A stretch of 64,000 nt of DNA from Anthopleura xanthogrammica (Eukaryota > Cnidaria > Anthozoa > Actiniaria > Actiniidae): NCBI GenBank assembly GCA_964019055.1, contig OZ025223.1:5880625-5944624 (forward strand), read 5' to 3'. Below the pieces are notes generated by a model. That model was not told the DNA's origin. It did not search any database and saw only the letters and a list, made by a program, of their open reading frames with translations. The position numbers and the translations under genes are program-made. How positions within the stretch are numbered: position 1 is the first letter of the stretch; each line of letters opens with the position of its first letter. Below are positions 12,701 to 24,208 of this stretch, one piece after another.

Positions 12701-15700
12701 GAAAAGGAAGTAATATCTCGTTTTTATAAAAAAAGTTTTGAAGTTCTACGTTCTGAAGCCCAACATAAGGATATCCGTTTTAAGGGTAAGATCGCTGCAA
12801 TGCCGCTATAGACTGCAAGGCTGTCCCTCCTTTTCTATCCTTAAAACTTATAAATCTTGTAAACCTCAATTTACAAGTGTATTGCATAAGGAAGGACTCT
12901 TGCAATTGCGCTTACTATATCTAGAATGTCGAATAATGTCGTCATGTTGGCGATGACTGTAGTAATGGTGGTGATGATGGTAGTGATGGTGGAGATAATA
13001 TTACCTAGTAATAGTAGTACTAGTGGTGATGATATTAGTGATGGTGGAGGTGATAGTAGTACTAGTGGTGATGATATTAGTGATGGTGGAGGTGATAGTA
13101 GTACTAGTGGTGATGTTATTAGTGATGGTGGAGGTGATAGTAGTACTAGTGGTGATAATATTAGTGATGGTGGAGGTGATAGTAGTACTAGTGGTGATAA
13201 TATTAGTGATGGTGGAGGTGATAGTAGTACTAGTGGTGATGATATCAGTGATGGTGGAGGTGATAGTAGTACTAGTGGTGATGATATAAGTGATGGTGGA
13301 GGGGATAGTAGTACTAGTGGTGATGATATCAGTGATGGTGGAGGTGATAGTAGTACTAGTGGTGATGATATCAGTGATGGTGGAGGTGATAGTAGTACTA
13401 GTGGTGATGATATTAGTGATGGTGGAGGTGATAGTAGTACTAGTGGTGATGATATATTAGTGATGGTGGAGGTGAAAGTAGTACTAGTGATGATGATATT
13501 AGTGATGGTGGAGGTGATAGTAGAACTAGTGGTGATGATATTAGTGATGGTGGAGGTGATAGTAGTACTAGTGGTGATGATATTAGTGATGGTGGAGGTG
13601 ATAGTAGTACTAGTGGTGATGATATTAGTGATGGTGGAGGTGATAGTAGTACTAGTGGTGATGATATATTAGTGATGGTGGAGGTGATAGTAGTACTAGT
13701 GGTGATGATATATTAGTGATGGTGGAGGTGATAGTAGTACTAGTGGTGATGATATTAGTGATGGTGGAGGTGATAGTAGTACTAGTGGTGATGATATCAG
13801 TGATGGTGGAGGTGATAGTAGTACTAGTGGTGATGATATTAGTGATGGTGGAGGTGATAGTAGTACTAGTGGTGATGATATTAGTGATGGTGGAGGTGAT
13901 AGTAGTACTAGTGGTGATGATATTAGTGATGGTGGAGGTGATAGTAGTACTAGTGGTGATAATATTAGTGATGGTGGAGGTGATAGTAGTACTAGTGGTG
14001 ATGTTCTTAGTGATGGTGGAGGTGATAGTAGTACTAGTGGTGATAATATTAGTGATGGTGGAGGTGATAGTAGTACTAGTGGTGATAATATTAGTGATGG
14101 TGGAGGTGATAGTAGTACTAGTGGTGATGATATCAGTGATGGTGGAGGTGATAGTAGTACTAGTGGTGATGATATAAGTGATGGTGGAGGGGATAGTAGT
14201 ACTAGTGGTGATGATATCAGTGATGGTGGAGGTGATAGTAGTACTAGTGGTGATGATATCAGTGATGGTGGAGGTGATAGTAGGACTAGTGGTGATGATA
14301 TTAGTGATGGTGGAGGTGATAGTAGTACTAGTGGTGATGATATATTAGTGATGGTGGAGGTGAAAGTAGTACTAGTGGTGATGATATCAGTGATGGTGGA
14401 GGTGATAGTAGAACTAGTGGTGATGATATTAGTGATGGTGGAGGTGATAGTAGTACTAGTGGTGATGATATTAGTGATGGTGGAGGTGATAGTAGAACTA
14501 GTGGTGATGATATTAGTGATGGTGGAGGTGATAGTAGTACTAGTGGTGATAATATTAGTGATGGTGGAGGTGATAGTAGTACTAGTGGTGATGATATCAG
14601 TGATGGTGGAGGTGATAGTAGTACTAGTGGTGATATAAGTGATGGTGGAGGGGATAGTAGTACTAGTGGTGATGATATCAGTGATGGTGGAGGTGATAGT
14701 AGTACTAGTGGTGATGATATCAGTGATGGTGGAGGTGATAGTAGTACTAGTGGTGATGATATTAGCGATGGTGGAGGTGATAGTAGTACTAGTGGTGATG
14801 ATATTAGTGATGGTGGAGGTGATAGTAGTACTAGTGGTGATGATATTAGTGATGGTGGAGGTGATCGTTGTCATACAATAAAATACCCCGTCTACGGGAG
14901 GGACACGGGTCGAATTACTTTTCAAATTTCAAAAAATGTTTCGCGGTATCGCGTGGACAATTGTTTTTCTCTAAAACATCAAATTTTAGGAAATTTATTG
15001 GAGAATTGATTTCTGGGGCTAAATTTTCCGATAACTTTGTTATTCTTTAGATATGAAGCTGAGAGTAAGGGCTGGTGTAAACGTTTGCGCTGTTGCACGT
15101 ATGTCCCATAATATATGCATAGGAAGAGCGAGACAAATTTTCAAACGGATCAAAGCCTAAAAAAAAAAAAAAATTTTATGCCAACATTCCATTACTTTGT
15201 GTCATTTGTTTTGTATATCCTGTTAGATAATTTCAAAAGGGGTCCATTACTAAGACATTTGTCAGTCAATATGATCAGATGAATATCGGTTAATTGTTAT
15301 ATTCTACAGGAGTTACGGAAAAATGTATGAAAAGAGCTTCCCATGAAATTTCATTCAAACAACAGTTGCTACCTCCTATAACACCCAAAATTGAAGAATT
15401 CTTCAAGCTACAAAATCCGGTAAGTTTCATCCTCGTGCCCGTTTTTACATCAAACCAGACTCTCTTGGAGCGTTCATCTGGTTGCCTGTGCGAGAGCTCG
15501 CCCACTCGCCAATCCTATATACTCTTTGTTATTTCACACGAAAGTGTTCCTTTTGGGTTCAAAGTCCCCCTTTATTAAAAACATTTTAAATTCTAGTACG
15601 ATCATATTTGTACACAAATACATAACACAACACAACTTCATTGGACAGACTATTGCTATGGTTACAAGTTCTCGACCAATCATGACGTGTGACGTCACAA

Positions 15701-17216
15701 TAGACATGTTCTACCCGGGGCACGAAAAACGGCCCTCATTTTGAGACTGGTTTGCCACCATGGCGACCCAGTAATAAAAAACATGAATGCAAAACCAAAA
15801 AAAAACTATGATTAGTCTATAAAGTAGTTGAATGTGCGCACTGATATGCGCAACAAACTATATCAATCAGATCCCGAGTCCAGGAATAGAACTCGAGACC
15901 TCGGGTTTGAGAAGCGAGTGGACTATGGCTACACCCCTTTGATTCCCAAACTTGTAAGGCTAAGGATATCCTTGCTCTCAACCCACAGGAAGGATACTGG
16001 AGTATGGAGGATGCTGTGTTCTCGTCTGTTGGCCTGGACACAAACAAATGCATTGCAATCCTTAAAGATGCTGGTGCAATGTCTCTTGGTAGGTATTATG
16101 CACATCTATTATCCTATTGTGTACTCAGTACACTTTATCCTACTAGATGGCTTGCATCAGGAGCAAACCTAAGATTTTGGTTAATAGGATAAACAAACAT
16201 ACTAACGGAAACCAAGCAAACCAAATCAACTAGAACTGTCGTATATCTTCAAATCTTGAATCAAATCCTATTTCCATTTGTCGAACATATAAACTTTTGC
16301 AAGCAGAAGTCGTAAACAAACCGTTAGAAAGGTTGAGCCAGCATATTATAGTCAGCGATCCTGAGATAGAGCATGCACTCTGATGACTTGGTCGCAAGAT
16401 TCTGGCTTCCGGTCAGTAGGGTTTCCCAGAGCCTACGATTTGGCTAATGAGTAGGGTCTGCGAACGAGAATGGGTTTCGCTCAAAAATCGATTGATTTCC
16501 TTAAAACTTCAAATTCTTGGTTTTGATATATTGTCATAATTTTGTCTGCGAAGTTCGGAGAAAATCTATCGAATTCAAGTAGCTGCCCGACGAAAATAGG
16601 CCTAAAAATTGACTATCAAAATAATGCATCGATAGATTTTCTCAAAACAAAATTATGACAATATATAACTAATATATTTAACAAAAATCTGAACTATTAA
16701 GGAAATCGATTGATCAAACTATATGCTCATCTAGGAGCTATTCATTAACTTGTTTTTATCTAGTGATGTTACAAACTCGTACGTACAAATATACAAAACG
16801 CAGACTCTGGGAACGAGTTTGACTCAATTGCAAACCGTTGCTTGCGCACAGCTATTTGCATTTGAATCGTCAACTCAGTTGGGTCATTTTTGAGTCGAAT
16901 GCTAACTTAATTCATGTTGTCTTTGACAGGGGTTGAAGTCTTCGATGAAATCGCGAGATTCTTCGCCACCGTTTTGATGCTGTTTCTCTTAAGATCCCAC
17001 TTTCCCGGCGTATTTTCATTCTCTCTCGATCCATTGCGGAAGACAGAGACTGAGGTGACACAAAAATGGAAAGAACAAATATCCAAAGCGTTCTGTTGGC
17101 TTAAAGTTGTAGACAAAAAACTCCCATCACTCTGTTGGCGCTTGGAGCTCGGTAATGACTGGGAACTAGCAGCTAACTCGTTGAATAGCGCAGCGCAGCT
17201 ATTGCGTCACGGATAA
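766..17216 (+). CDS. PARP4: PARP4 (vault poly-ADP-ribose polymerase), 3' 14 exons
   Basis: Exons by splice site and phase: 766-846, 1175-1276, 2043-2162, 2993-3139, 3625-3715, 6285-6360, 7126-7523, 8120-8245, 9514-9558, 9683-9799, 10461-12785, 15310-15419, 15989-16088, 16930-17216 (stop TAA at 17214). Together 4125 nt, 1374 residues, one open frame. The first exons read ARGLIKDWEEG and SIVSQFTSFIAVEKREK, the segment that follows the vWA domain in PARP4; exon 3 has DIIPYISWEE. A long proline-rich region follows, as in vertebrate PARP4. The last two exons (EGYWSMEDAVFSSVGLDTNK, then PSLCWRLELGNDWELA) match the PARP4 C-terminal vault-binding region. BRCT, PARP catalytic, VIT and vWA exons must lie upstream of the window. 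PARP4 is known as an ADP-ribosyltransferase of the vault particle. Exons 4-6 are a helical segment I do not recognise; exons 8-10 are all phase 1-1. Confidence 0.87.
3158..3360. mobile_element. ~200-bp foldback MITE (family A), copy 1
   Basis: Termini TAGACCTC...GAGGTCTTA with sub-terminal CGGCTTGGGCGTAATG and CCCAAGCCG; inner arms CAGACCACGTGTCATTC / GAATGAGACGTGGTCTG. It begins 18 bp after the PARP4 splice donor at 3140. Other family A copies: 28932-29128 and 41590-41786; partial copies at 3361-3510, 30260-30400 and near 50270. Confidence 0.85.
3361..3510. mobile_element. Family A foldback MITE, partial copy abutting copy 1
   Basis: Repeats GTTTTCCCTTTTCAGAC, GTGTCATTCCCTAGAG and TCAAGAGAATGACATGTGG but lacks clean outer termini. 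It lies directly beside the complete copy, in a head-to-tail-like arrangement inside PARP4 intron 4. Confidence 0.7.
4322..5112. mobile_element. TTAA-flanked foldback element (family B), full length
   Basis: Inverted termini TTAAGGTGTTTCCCAGTAG and CTACTGGGAAACACCTTAA; arms continue for well over 80 bp (CATGTTCATCTAGCGAATTG and complement) and include a second internal inverted pair (CGCAAAAACATTCTGTGACC and complement). TTAA at both ends is a piggyBac-like or Kolobok-like target signature. No transposase ORF: non-autonomous. It sits in PARP4 intron 5. Confidence 0.85.
5113..5200. repeat. Half copy of a foldback repeat also at 27212-27326
   Basis: CGTGAAATACACTTTAGCA and TACTTCACTCTA recur, reverse complemented, at about 27245-27326. 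Element B abuts it directly. Confidence 0.5.
5233..5367. repeat. Foldback element
   Basis: ACAAAATAAGTGGTGGACG...CGTCAATCAA pairs with TTGATTGACGTCCACC...TTATTTTGT around a ~70-bp centre. Confidence 0.75.
5933..6072. repeat. Foldback element containing a false splice acceptor
   Basis: GAATGCACCCTCCTCAAAA...TATCTTGAATGC pairs with GCATTCAAGATA...GATGGGTGCATT. The right arm supplies an AG that mimics an exon start at 6051; see the rejected list. Confidence 0.75.
6375..6722. mobile_element. Foldback MITE (family G) in PARP4 intron 6
   Basis: Arms GAAAAAACGTTGTCGCCGA-ACGACTACGCGACT and AATTGCGTAGTCGCGG-TCAGTGACAACGTTTTTTC, with CGGGAGTATGGG / CCATACTCCG further in. A related left end stands at 53083-53145, just before the 40-bp satellite. 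Confidence 0.8.
8120..8245 (+). CDS. PARP4: PARP4 exon 8, tandemly duplicated with exon 10
   Basis: 126-bp phase 1-1 exon encoding an acidic segment ending FRSPATPEG. It resembles exon 10 (9683-9799): both read (P/S)DT.SE(S)E.RDRS-D-IRS and end RSPA(T/A)PEG. Upstream intron sequence is shared too: CATAGTAGCATTATATCGAT followed by AAGATGTAATTA occurs before both exons (7921 and 9609). This marks a genomic tandem duplication covering exon and flanking intron. Confidence 0.8.
8965..9453. mobile_element. Family B foldback, right-hand half copy
   Basis: Nearly identical to 4625-5112 from GTTTGAACGATTTCACC to the terminal GGGAAACACCTTAA. The left terminus is missing; in its place (8640-8960) is a different imperfect foldback (CTGTAATGGGGAAC / CCTCATTACAG). 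Confidence 0.8.
9683..9799 (+). CDS. PARP4: PARP4 exon 10, duplicate copy of exon 8
   Basis: 117-bp phase 1-1 exon, paralogous to exon 8. Between the two lie the 45-bp exon 9 (9514-9558, AEAKPYMDDIYYRPP) and a half copy of a TTAA foldback element. Because all these exons are phase 1-1, any of them could be skipped without a frameshift. Confidence 0.8.
10461..12785 (+). CDS. PARP4: PARP4 giant proline-rich exon with internal tandem duplication
   Basis: A single 2325-bp exon (acceptor TTTTTTCTAG, donor G|GTAAGA, phase 1 on both sides). It starts with an acidic part (MEIDEDFCDL), then holds two large near-identical blocks: about 10990-11572 and 11573-12560. Each block opens with TRSVHEEP(D/N)TSKSTVFGS, passes SPKEVRGGQIFG and SFRSALKCK, a run of PPPP/IPLP, and closes with RSVNIQSVHLRSKSARSTS and LGQPTIAGK. 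The second block has an extra proline array of repeating units (APPPPQ-M-SATPA-PPPP-IPL-MAG), giving FH1-like polyproline likely to bind profilin, SH3 or WW partners (inference). The tail from 12561 is unique and basic. The high DNA identity between blocks suggests a recent duplication. Confidence 0.85.
13010..14866. repeat. 42-bp satellite, ~44 copies, in PARP4 intron 11
   Basis: Unit GATATTAGTGATGGTGGAGG-TGATAGTAGTACTAGTGGTGAT with few variants (GATAAT, GATGTT, ATATTAG). Since 42 is 14 codons, long readings stay open: plus strand SSTSGDDISDGGGD, minus strand TITSTITNIITTST or SPPPSLISSPLVLL. Two short deletions shift phase. It lies between the exon 11 donor (12786) and the exon 12 acceptor, so it is taken as intronic. 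A more degenerate start runs from 12926. Confidence 0.92.
16486..16714. repeat. Foldback element in the last PARP4 intron
   Basis: ATTGATTTCCTTAA, ATATATTGTCATAATTTTG and GAGAAAATCTATCGA at the left pair with complements at the right, around 16590. Confidence 0.75.
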
Positions 17217-17668
17217 ATGGCCCCCTGCCGTGACTCAGACAAGAGTCACATACATCCTCTGTAAATTACTGGCCGTTTCCTTCAACTTTCGCTCATTAAT
17301 CGCGAAATACGTCACAAATGCCCAATAATATTGTTTAAATTGTCGAACCGATGTTGTTGATTAAGGTTTTATGAACTATCAAATGACTGGAAGCTTGCTA
17401 CATACTATAGAGGTACACTGAGACACGGCACTTTTCACGGTATCTTAAATTCAATTGACATTTCCCCTAATACCAGGTCTTAGTGGTGTGCATATCTTTC
17501 GGGTAATTGTGATTTTTTTTTAGAAAAAAAACCATGACAAAAGTAAAGAAAATAGCGGATGAAGTGCCAATCTTACATACATTTACTGTAAATGTTGAGC
17601 TTTGTTTGTCTGAGTCATGCGGGGGGTCCAATGGCGTGAACCGCGCTGCGCTATTCTGAGTGTATTGA
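17176..17668. repeat. Inverted repeat spanning the PARP4 stop codon
   Basis: GAATAGCGCAGCGC and TGACTCAGACAA at 17183-17251 recur inverted as TTGTCTGAGTCATG and GCGCTGCGCTATTC at 17607-17656. The last ~12 codons and the TAA of PARP4 lie in the left arm, so the end of this protein may have been donated by a foldback element. Confidence 0.7.
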
Positions 17669-17740
17669 TAGTGTCTGACTTCAGATACCACTCAGAAGGT
17701 ATTGAGAAAATGGTCTTTCTTAATTGGATTTGTTTATGCA

Positions 17741-17990
17741 GGAAATTTTCGTGACACTTTAATTTCGCGATTTTGGGGTCCCCATAGTGGAGTTTTGCTC
17801 TGTTAGGTTACTCTGACCATGTAGTGAAGTTTATAAATATATAAAATAAAATTGCGAAGTTAAAGTGTCGTGAAAATATAATGACGCGAAAATTAAGTAA
17901 TTGATTTATTTTGGAAAGTAAATAATTAAATAACCATTCAAATGCATGCGACCTCCAAAATCGCGAAATTAACATGTCGTGAACATTTCA
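17741..17990. repeat. Foldback element
   Basis: AAATTTTCGTGACACTTTAA-TTTCGCGATTTTGG pairs with CCAAAATCGCGAAATTAA-CATGTCGTGAACATTT; a third related segment (GCGAAGTTAAAGTGTCGTG) lies between. Confidence 0.7.
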
Positions 17991-20773
17991 TGAAATAATG
18001 TAATGTTGGATGCCGCATAACAATGGACACGAGTGAAAAACGATTGCGCATGCTCTTAGTCTGCATGCAAATCAGTCCAAAATGTCTTTGTTTTTATAAA
18101 AATATGCCAACTGGCCTGTCAAATGGGCTTTTTTTCATATTGTCTTTAATACAGTATCTTGGTCTTCAAAACTATACTCAGGAAAATTTGTATATTCCGA
18201 GAACACAAATATTTCTTTTCCCACTAAACCTCTTGCGGCTAAATTCTTAGAAAACGTGCTGAAACGCATTCATGCGCAAGTATTTTTTGTCTAGTTTCCG
18301 GCGCAGCCGACTTTGTAGGAAGGTTGGTGCGTTGCATTCTGGGGTTAGGTTGTAGGAGGTGTCAAGACACAATTATTCTTAGCATCGTAAACTCATTACC
18401 AGTCTTTCTTCGAACTTCCGAACAGCTGATGATAAATGTAATATTTTCAAAAGGACGTGGTAAATCCGTGGTAAAGCCTTTTGTCATGGGTTTCAACATG
18501 AATAGCTGAGGGATAATTAAGACGTCTTATATCATTATAGAAAAAGTTCCACATCACGTACACGAGTACATTATTTTTTGTATGAGATGTATGAGTAGTG
18601 AAGAAGTTTCAAACACAGTTCCCTTGGTGTGACGTTCCTGTTTTTCAGTTTTCAAAATTCTGCTGAAAGAGGAAAGTTTTGTCGCTACAATAAGTTGCCT
18701 AACTGATATAAAACCGGGTTTGACAATGATAACCCACATTTCATTATCATATAGCTTTCTTGGGAAGTCCTGCGACATAGCAATCTGGATCAGCTGATGA
18801 TAAATTTGATCTTTCTGTAACGCACCCTTGACTCCAAAGGTTCTGGTTCATTAGCTTTGGGTGGGTTTAGGCGAGCAGAATGAATAACCTCTAAACTCCA
18901 GGGTATCAGTAAGGTATGTGAACAACCGTCACACCCCTTAGCATAGCACCAACATATCTTCTACTTCATCAGGAAGTAGAAATATGTATTTTTGTTATCA
19001 AATATCAAAATTTAATTAAATTTGTATAAGAATAAAAAATAATAAAAAGAAAGTTAGATAATGTAGGTTCCTGTTTGATTTTCGATTTCCACTTCACTTT
19101 ACTTACCCAGTGGTATTTTGGATAGGTGGGGGAGGGGCAACGGACTTTAGTCGCTCCCTCCCCCAACCACGCACAGACATACAAACACACGCACACACTT
19201 AATATTTTTTAGGCTTTTTAACTTGTCAAAAGAGTTTATTAACACATTCTAAAACACACACATGAACTGAGCATTGTTCCTTTATAAACACAGGCCGCCA
19301 GATTGTTGTTTTTTTTTGTACAACGCTGGAACATGGCGGCGACTCGAGTACCTCCCCCTCATTTGTGTCTCCAACACCTTTGGTTCATTTTCGTGTGATA
19401 AATAACTGTTTCCATATGGTCGCTAAGTCACGAGTTTTTGAGCCTGAAACGTAAATTGCCATTTCACCTGACCCGACCAAAACTACGTCCGGTGTTGCTG
19501 AACTATTCAGTTTTGTATGGACGAACCTCGTCTCTACCCTGGTGAGGGTTTCGAAGACAGGAAAACGAAAAACGCTGCTTTATACGAAACCAATCCAATT
19601 TTAAGCGATTTTTATTGTTTAGAGTATATTTCGTATGAGAGGGGAAACTTCTTGGGCTACGTGATCTGAACCCATTATGTTTTCCGTTGTGAACCGAGTC
19701 AAACAGATAGTAATTTACATAACGATTGTATAGAATGCTTCGATCAATATGACTTAGCTAGTGAGAGCTCTTTTCCAATGCGTTTTTCATGCAAGATAGA
19801 CCAGACATGGCTCCAACTAGTCTCCTTCCTTGTCGTATGTTTACTTGGCTGAAACCGTTGATTAGATATTAATGGTTAAAGCTGACGGGGAAAGTCTGGG
19901 TGGAACAGCGACTCGTTACAGAAAAACACAATATGCAGTATTCTTTCTAAGATAGAGGGATATTTTCCGATCGGGATGAAGATGCTTCTGAATTATTAAA
20001 ACGTGTTCCGTTTCTGGTTCATTCATTCATTATAGTCTTAAACAGGCTTAAACTGCAGCTGCAGACGTCATCATTAGCATCAAGCCAAGGTCTTCCGAGA
20101 ATCATAAAACAGGCACAGATGAACGCACTCTGCTTGTCTCTTATCCTGCGAATCGTTCTCAGTTTTATTAGCTATTAAAATAAACCTCACTTGCTCATTA
20201 TGTTTCTCTCGCTTGCCTTTTACCCTACAGAGACCTATAGATGATATATCTTATGAAACCACGACCGCATCACCTAATCCTTAGCTTTGCGAGGGTCGAA
20301 AGGATCGACTGATATACACGTGACTCACAGAGGACGTTCGTTCAGTTGATGACTTCAAGTATGCGGATACTTATGTCAAGATCATTTCATTGAGTTTCCC
20401 TAGACATTTTTGAATCATCGTTTCCTGGAAGTACCTGGCCGGGTGTTTGTTGGTGGTGGTGGTAGTAGTGCTTGTAGTTGGCTGTAGTAAGATAGGGTGG
20501 TGGTAATGATCCGTAGATCAAATGTAGGGAAAGTTAGGAAAAATGCTGCACTTTGCTGATTTAGTTTTCACTATTTGGGTTGTAACTTTTCATTGAAAAA
20601 GAGTGATAAGTGGCAAAAAAGGAAACGAATGTTTTTATCGTTCCTATGATATGGGATTTGGTGGTCTGTTCTTGTATGGGGTCTAGGACTCCTTTTCAGA
20701 TTATCCCGTATGGGATATGACTTTTCTTTTTTTTTCTTCTTCTTCTTCTTCTTTGCCATTAAATTGTAATAAA

Positions 20774-21095
<322 letters not shown>

Positions 21096-23275
21096 GGCAA
21101 GAGGCTTCGGATTGGAATAAAAACTTCGAATGAACAGCGATTTTTATGAGGAATTGAAGGCCTTTCCCGCTATTACTAGTCTCTGTTTGCAGAAATGTTA
21201 AGAAATGGTGTTCTTTCTTGAAGAATTTAATACTAGGTCTGAAGGCGATGCCGAGAAGGACGAACTGAACTGAACATCGCTGGTCATTTTGCATAGAAGG
21301 TGAAAGAAAACGATTCTATATTTGAAATATTTTCTTTTACTTTTCGCTTATTCTAAGAAATACAGGTAGTTTTGGGTAATCAGGATTTTTAGAAACTGTT
21401 CCAATAGAACTAGACGTAGGCTTAGTGATGTTGATCATGTGATCTGGGTCTGTACCTTATACGACCATTCGTTTTCACTGCCTTTGAGAAATTGAAATTT
21501 TCTGGAATATTAAAAAGGGAATGATGAAACTTCCAATGATTTAATAAGGGATTTATTTGCTTCATCCTCAAAGGGGAAATTCTTTGTATCAAACTTGAGC
21601 CAACCCCTACCGTACGTGATCGTGACTAATTCCACAAGCCATGCGTGACAAAATTCCCTTGTATGACATCATAAGTCACGCCAACACAGGAACTTTGTGA
21701 ATCATCGACGAAAAGACTCTGCTCACTGAAGACCGACGCTGGTTGAGATAATACAAGTGAAAAATATTATTGTGAAAAACGCATCCGTTACAAGGTTACG
21801 TAAGTATTGAAAGGATGAAGATTTTGTTTTGTACAGGCAGGATTTAGGCTAAAAATTCTCGACGACGGAACACTGAAAGAAAACTATAGTTAACCTTGCA
21901 TCTTAAGTATGGGAAACCAAAACCCTTTAAACTGTAAAAGATTATTTGTTTTATTTCTTAATTTAGGACTTTTCTAGGTTAGATAAAAAAATGTTTCGCC
22001 CATCTGACTAGCAAAGTCTTCTACTTCTAACGGATATCTGTTTTCTGCCTCGACTTACGGCGTCAACTATAAGTTATAATTCTGATATGAACGCAATGCT
22101 TGTTATTGTATGTGAAAAAAAACCTGGTGACTGATAACAAAAATATTCACCTGTCCTGATGACCAAATCTATTGCCATTTCAGATATATTCATAGCTTCT
22201 ATAAATAAATGCTATATTCTAATATGTTTATTATTTTAGGAGAATATACTAATATTCTCACTGCTTGACTTCACGCCGATTCCAAACTGCCTACCTCTTC
22301 AGACATTTTCAAATTCAATATTCATGTACGATTCAAAAGATTTTTTTTCTTGGAAACAATATTTTCTCTAAATGTTTATCTGAAACTGATTTGGATAGTT
22401 TTGAAAGGGAATTTTCTTTGCCAACTGCGTGGTCACGTGATCAAGCAGAGCAGAATCGCGACAGAGATCTTAAGAATCGATGTTTTTACATCTGTTCGAT
22501 TCTCTTGTTAATGTTTTATAATCTTAACGATTCGGTCAGACTTGACTTCCTGTGGTCTGTGCAGATGGTAAACATGTCGAGGCAAACTACTGTTTGAGAC
22601 CATTGTGTACCAACCACTCCAACTTGAACTAACAGATTGTTATGCCATTCCTTTGCAAAACATTTCCCGTTTCTTCTTATCCCTTCCTCATCTCATCTCA
22701 GTTTTTCTAGCATTCAATCTTTATTTTAAGAGTCATGATTTTGGAGAGACAAATCTTCGAGATAGCATACAAGACTGCAGTCCAATAATTTTCCAAAATA
22801 AAATAGATCTTTTCAGTTTTTATCAAAATATGATTAATATTATTCTACCGAGAAATTTTCCACTTTCTTCAATATTAAAATCGGCGGAATGGCTAGCAAA
22901 ACTAAGTTTTTAATTTCAAACATATTATTCCAAAAAATAAAATTGAACTATTTACACTACAAATAAAGCTAAAATTTTCAACCAGCTATCAACTTCGTTC
23001 ATTATTTTTCTCTCTACAGATTCTAATAAATTCTAATAAATTTTTCAACAAACGGAAGTCCAAGAGAACACAGGAAGTAGGTGCCAGTCCCCAAGAGTAA
23101 TTATAGAGTTTACGTCTTCATCACAAGTTCCGGAGTTCTCATTCATAAGCTGCAGTGATCGCGATGAGACGCTGGAAAAGCACTGTTTCCAAAAGTGTAA
23201 AAAAAGTTTTTATAATTGAAAGAGGACTAGAGAAGAGTCCAGATCGCACTTGTGGACGATTCTTAAGACCATTAA

Positions 23276-24208
23276 ATGGCCGATGGATCCAGTGTTAGGA
23301 ATCTTGAAGGCGGAAATGACAGTTCTGCGTGTAGTATCACTAGTAAGTCAACCAGTAGTACTTTTAATGAGCGAGAGTTTATTCTTAAGTTACTGAGCGA
23401 AAAACGAACTTTATTAGCTGCTTTGCATTCGGAGAAAAAGGAAAAACTTAAATGGAAGAGTGAGTATGAAAAAGTCGTTGAACAACGGAGTACATTGGAT
23501 CGAAGTGTGCAGGATGATTTGACAGATCCTACAGGATGTACTACGAGACTTGGTACATTGACCTTGAACGCAGAGGGAGACGCATACCAAAATGAAAGTA
23601 AGATTTTGCATAACAGAGTTAGAGAACAAGAAAGAACAATTCAATCATTGAGAAGCCAAAATGCATCACTAGTAAATCAAGTAGCTGTGCTACGATCTGA
23701 AGTAATCCGGCTAGCAGGATCGCTGAGTAAACTGGATGTTAAGGTCGATGCAGAATTACTGAAAGAGCAGTTGACTCTATACGAAGAAGATTTTCAAAAA
23801 GAAAAAGACGATAAGGTTGATGCACAGGGTAAAATATCAACTTTGAGCGAACAACTACGGGATTGTCAGGATTTAATTTCGAGTTTAACTGTTGAACTAG
23901 ACATGTACAAGACAGCTTACGAGCGAGAGAAAAAAGAAAAAGAAAAGATGCTGTTAAAAAGTTTGCAACGTGATACACGGAGAACTACCGTTTCGTCAGA
24001 AAACAAGAGACAAAACCGACCGCAACAATTACCAAAACCTCAGCTGCAAGTTGTCTACCCTGTTGTAAACACACAAGCGCACGAAGACGATACAAGGAGA
24101 AGACAGCAACTCCAACGTGTTGGAGTATTTACTAGAGATATGCAACGATCGCCGAATTATGATTTATATGTTGATGATGGGGATCCCGAGCAACACTGGT
24201 GGTCATAG
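23276..24208 (+). CDS. ABIN/TNIP-like coiled-coil protein with UBAN motif, intronless
   Basis: 310 residues from ATG in AAATGG context to TAG. Residues 1-30 are Ser/Thr-rich; coiled coil runs from about 31 to 75 and 105 to 230; the tail (235-310) is basic, Pro/Gln-rich and ends EQHWWS. Residues 160-200 read ELLKEQLTLYEEDFQKEKDD, the UBAN-type motif shared by ABIN (TNIP), optineurin and NEMO, which in those families binds linear ubiquitin and tunes NF-kB signalling. No C-terminal zinc finger is visible, which favours ABIN over NEMO/optineurin. Unlike its neighbours it has no intron, so it may be a retrocopy or a lineage-specific single-exon gene. AATAAA at 24509 is a possible poly(A) signal. 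Confidence 0.7.
   Translation: MADGSSVRNLEGGNDSSACSITSKSTSSTFNEREFILKLLSEKRTLLAALHSEKKEKLKWKSEYEKVVEQRSTLDRSVQDDLTDPTGCTTRLGTLTLNAEGDAYQNESKILHNRVREQERTIQSLRSQNASLVNQVAVLRSEVIRLAGSLSKLDVKVDAELLKEQLTLYEEDFQKEKDDKVDAQGKISTLSEQLRDCQDLISSLTVELDMYKTAYEREKKEKEKMLLKSLQRDTRRTTVSSENKRQNRPQQLPKPQLQVVYPVVNTQAHEDDTRRRQQLQRVGVFTRDMQRSPNYDLYVDDGDPEQHWWS

Noticed and set aside
12786..12811. PARP4 exon 11 reading through to a stop at 12811
   Set aside because: A GTAAGA donor at 12786 in phase 1 fits the acceptor of the C-terminal exon at 15310, which encodes conserved PARP4 sequence further on.
13010..14866. CRISPR-like array
   Set aside because: Direct tandem units with no unique spacers, in a eukaryotic intron.
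13696..14925. 409-codon minus-strand Thr/Ile and Ser/Pro/Leu frame
   Set aside because: Translation of the 42-bp intronic satellite antisense to PARP4.
22265..22913. Two adjacent ~100-codon plus-strand frames
   Set aside because: No similarity, no splice logic and low-complexity hydrophobic content; probably chance.
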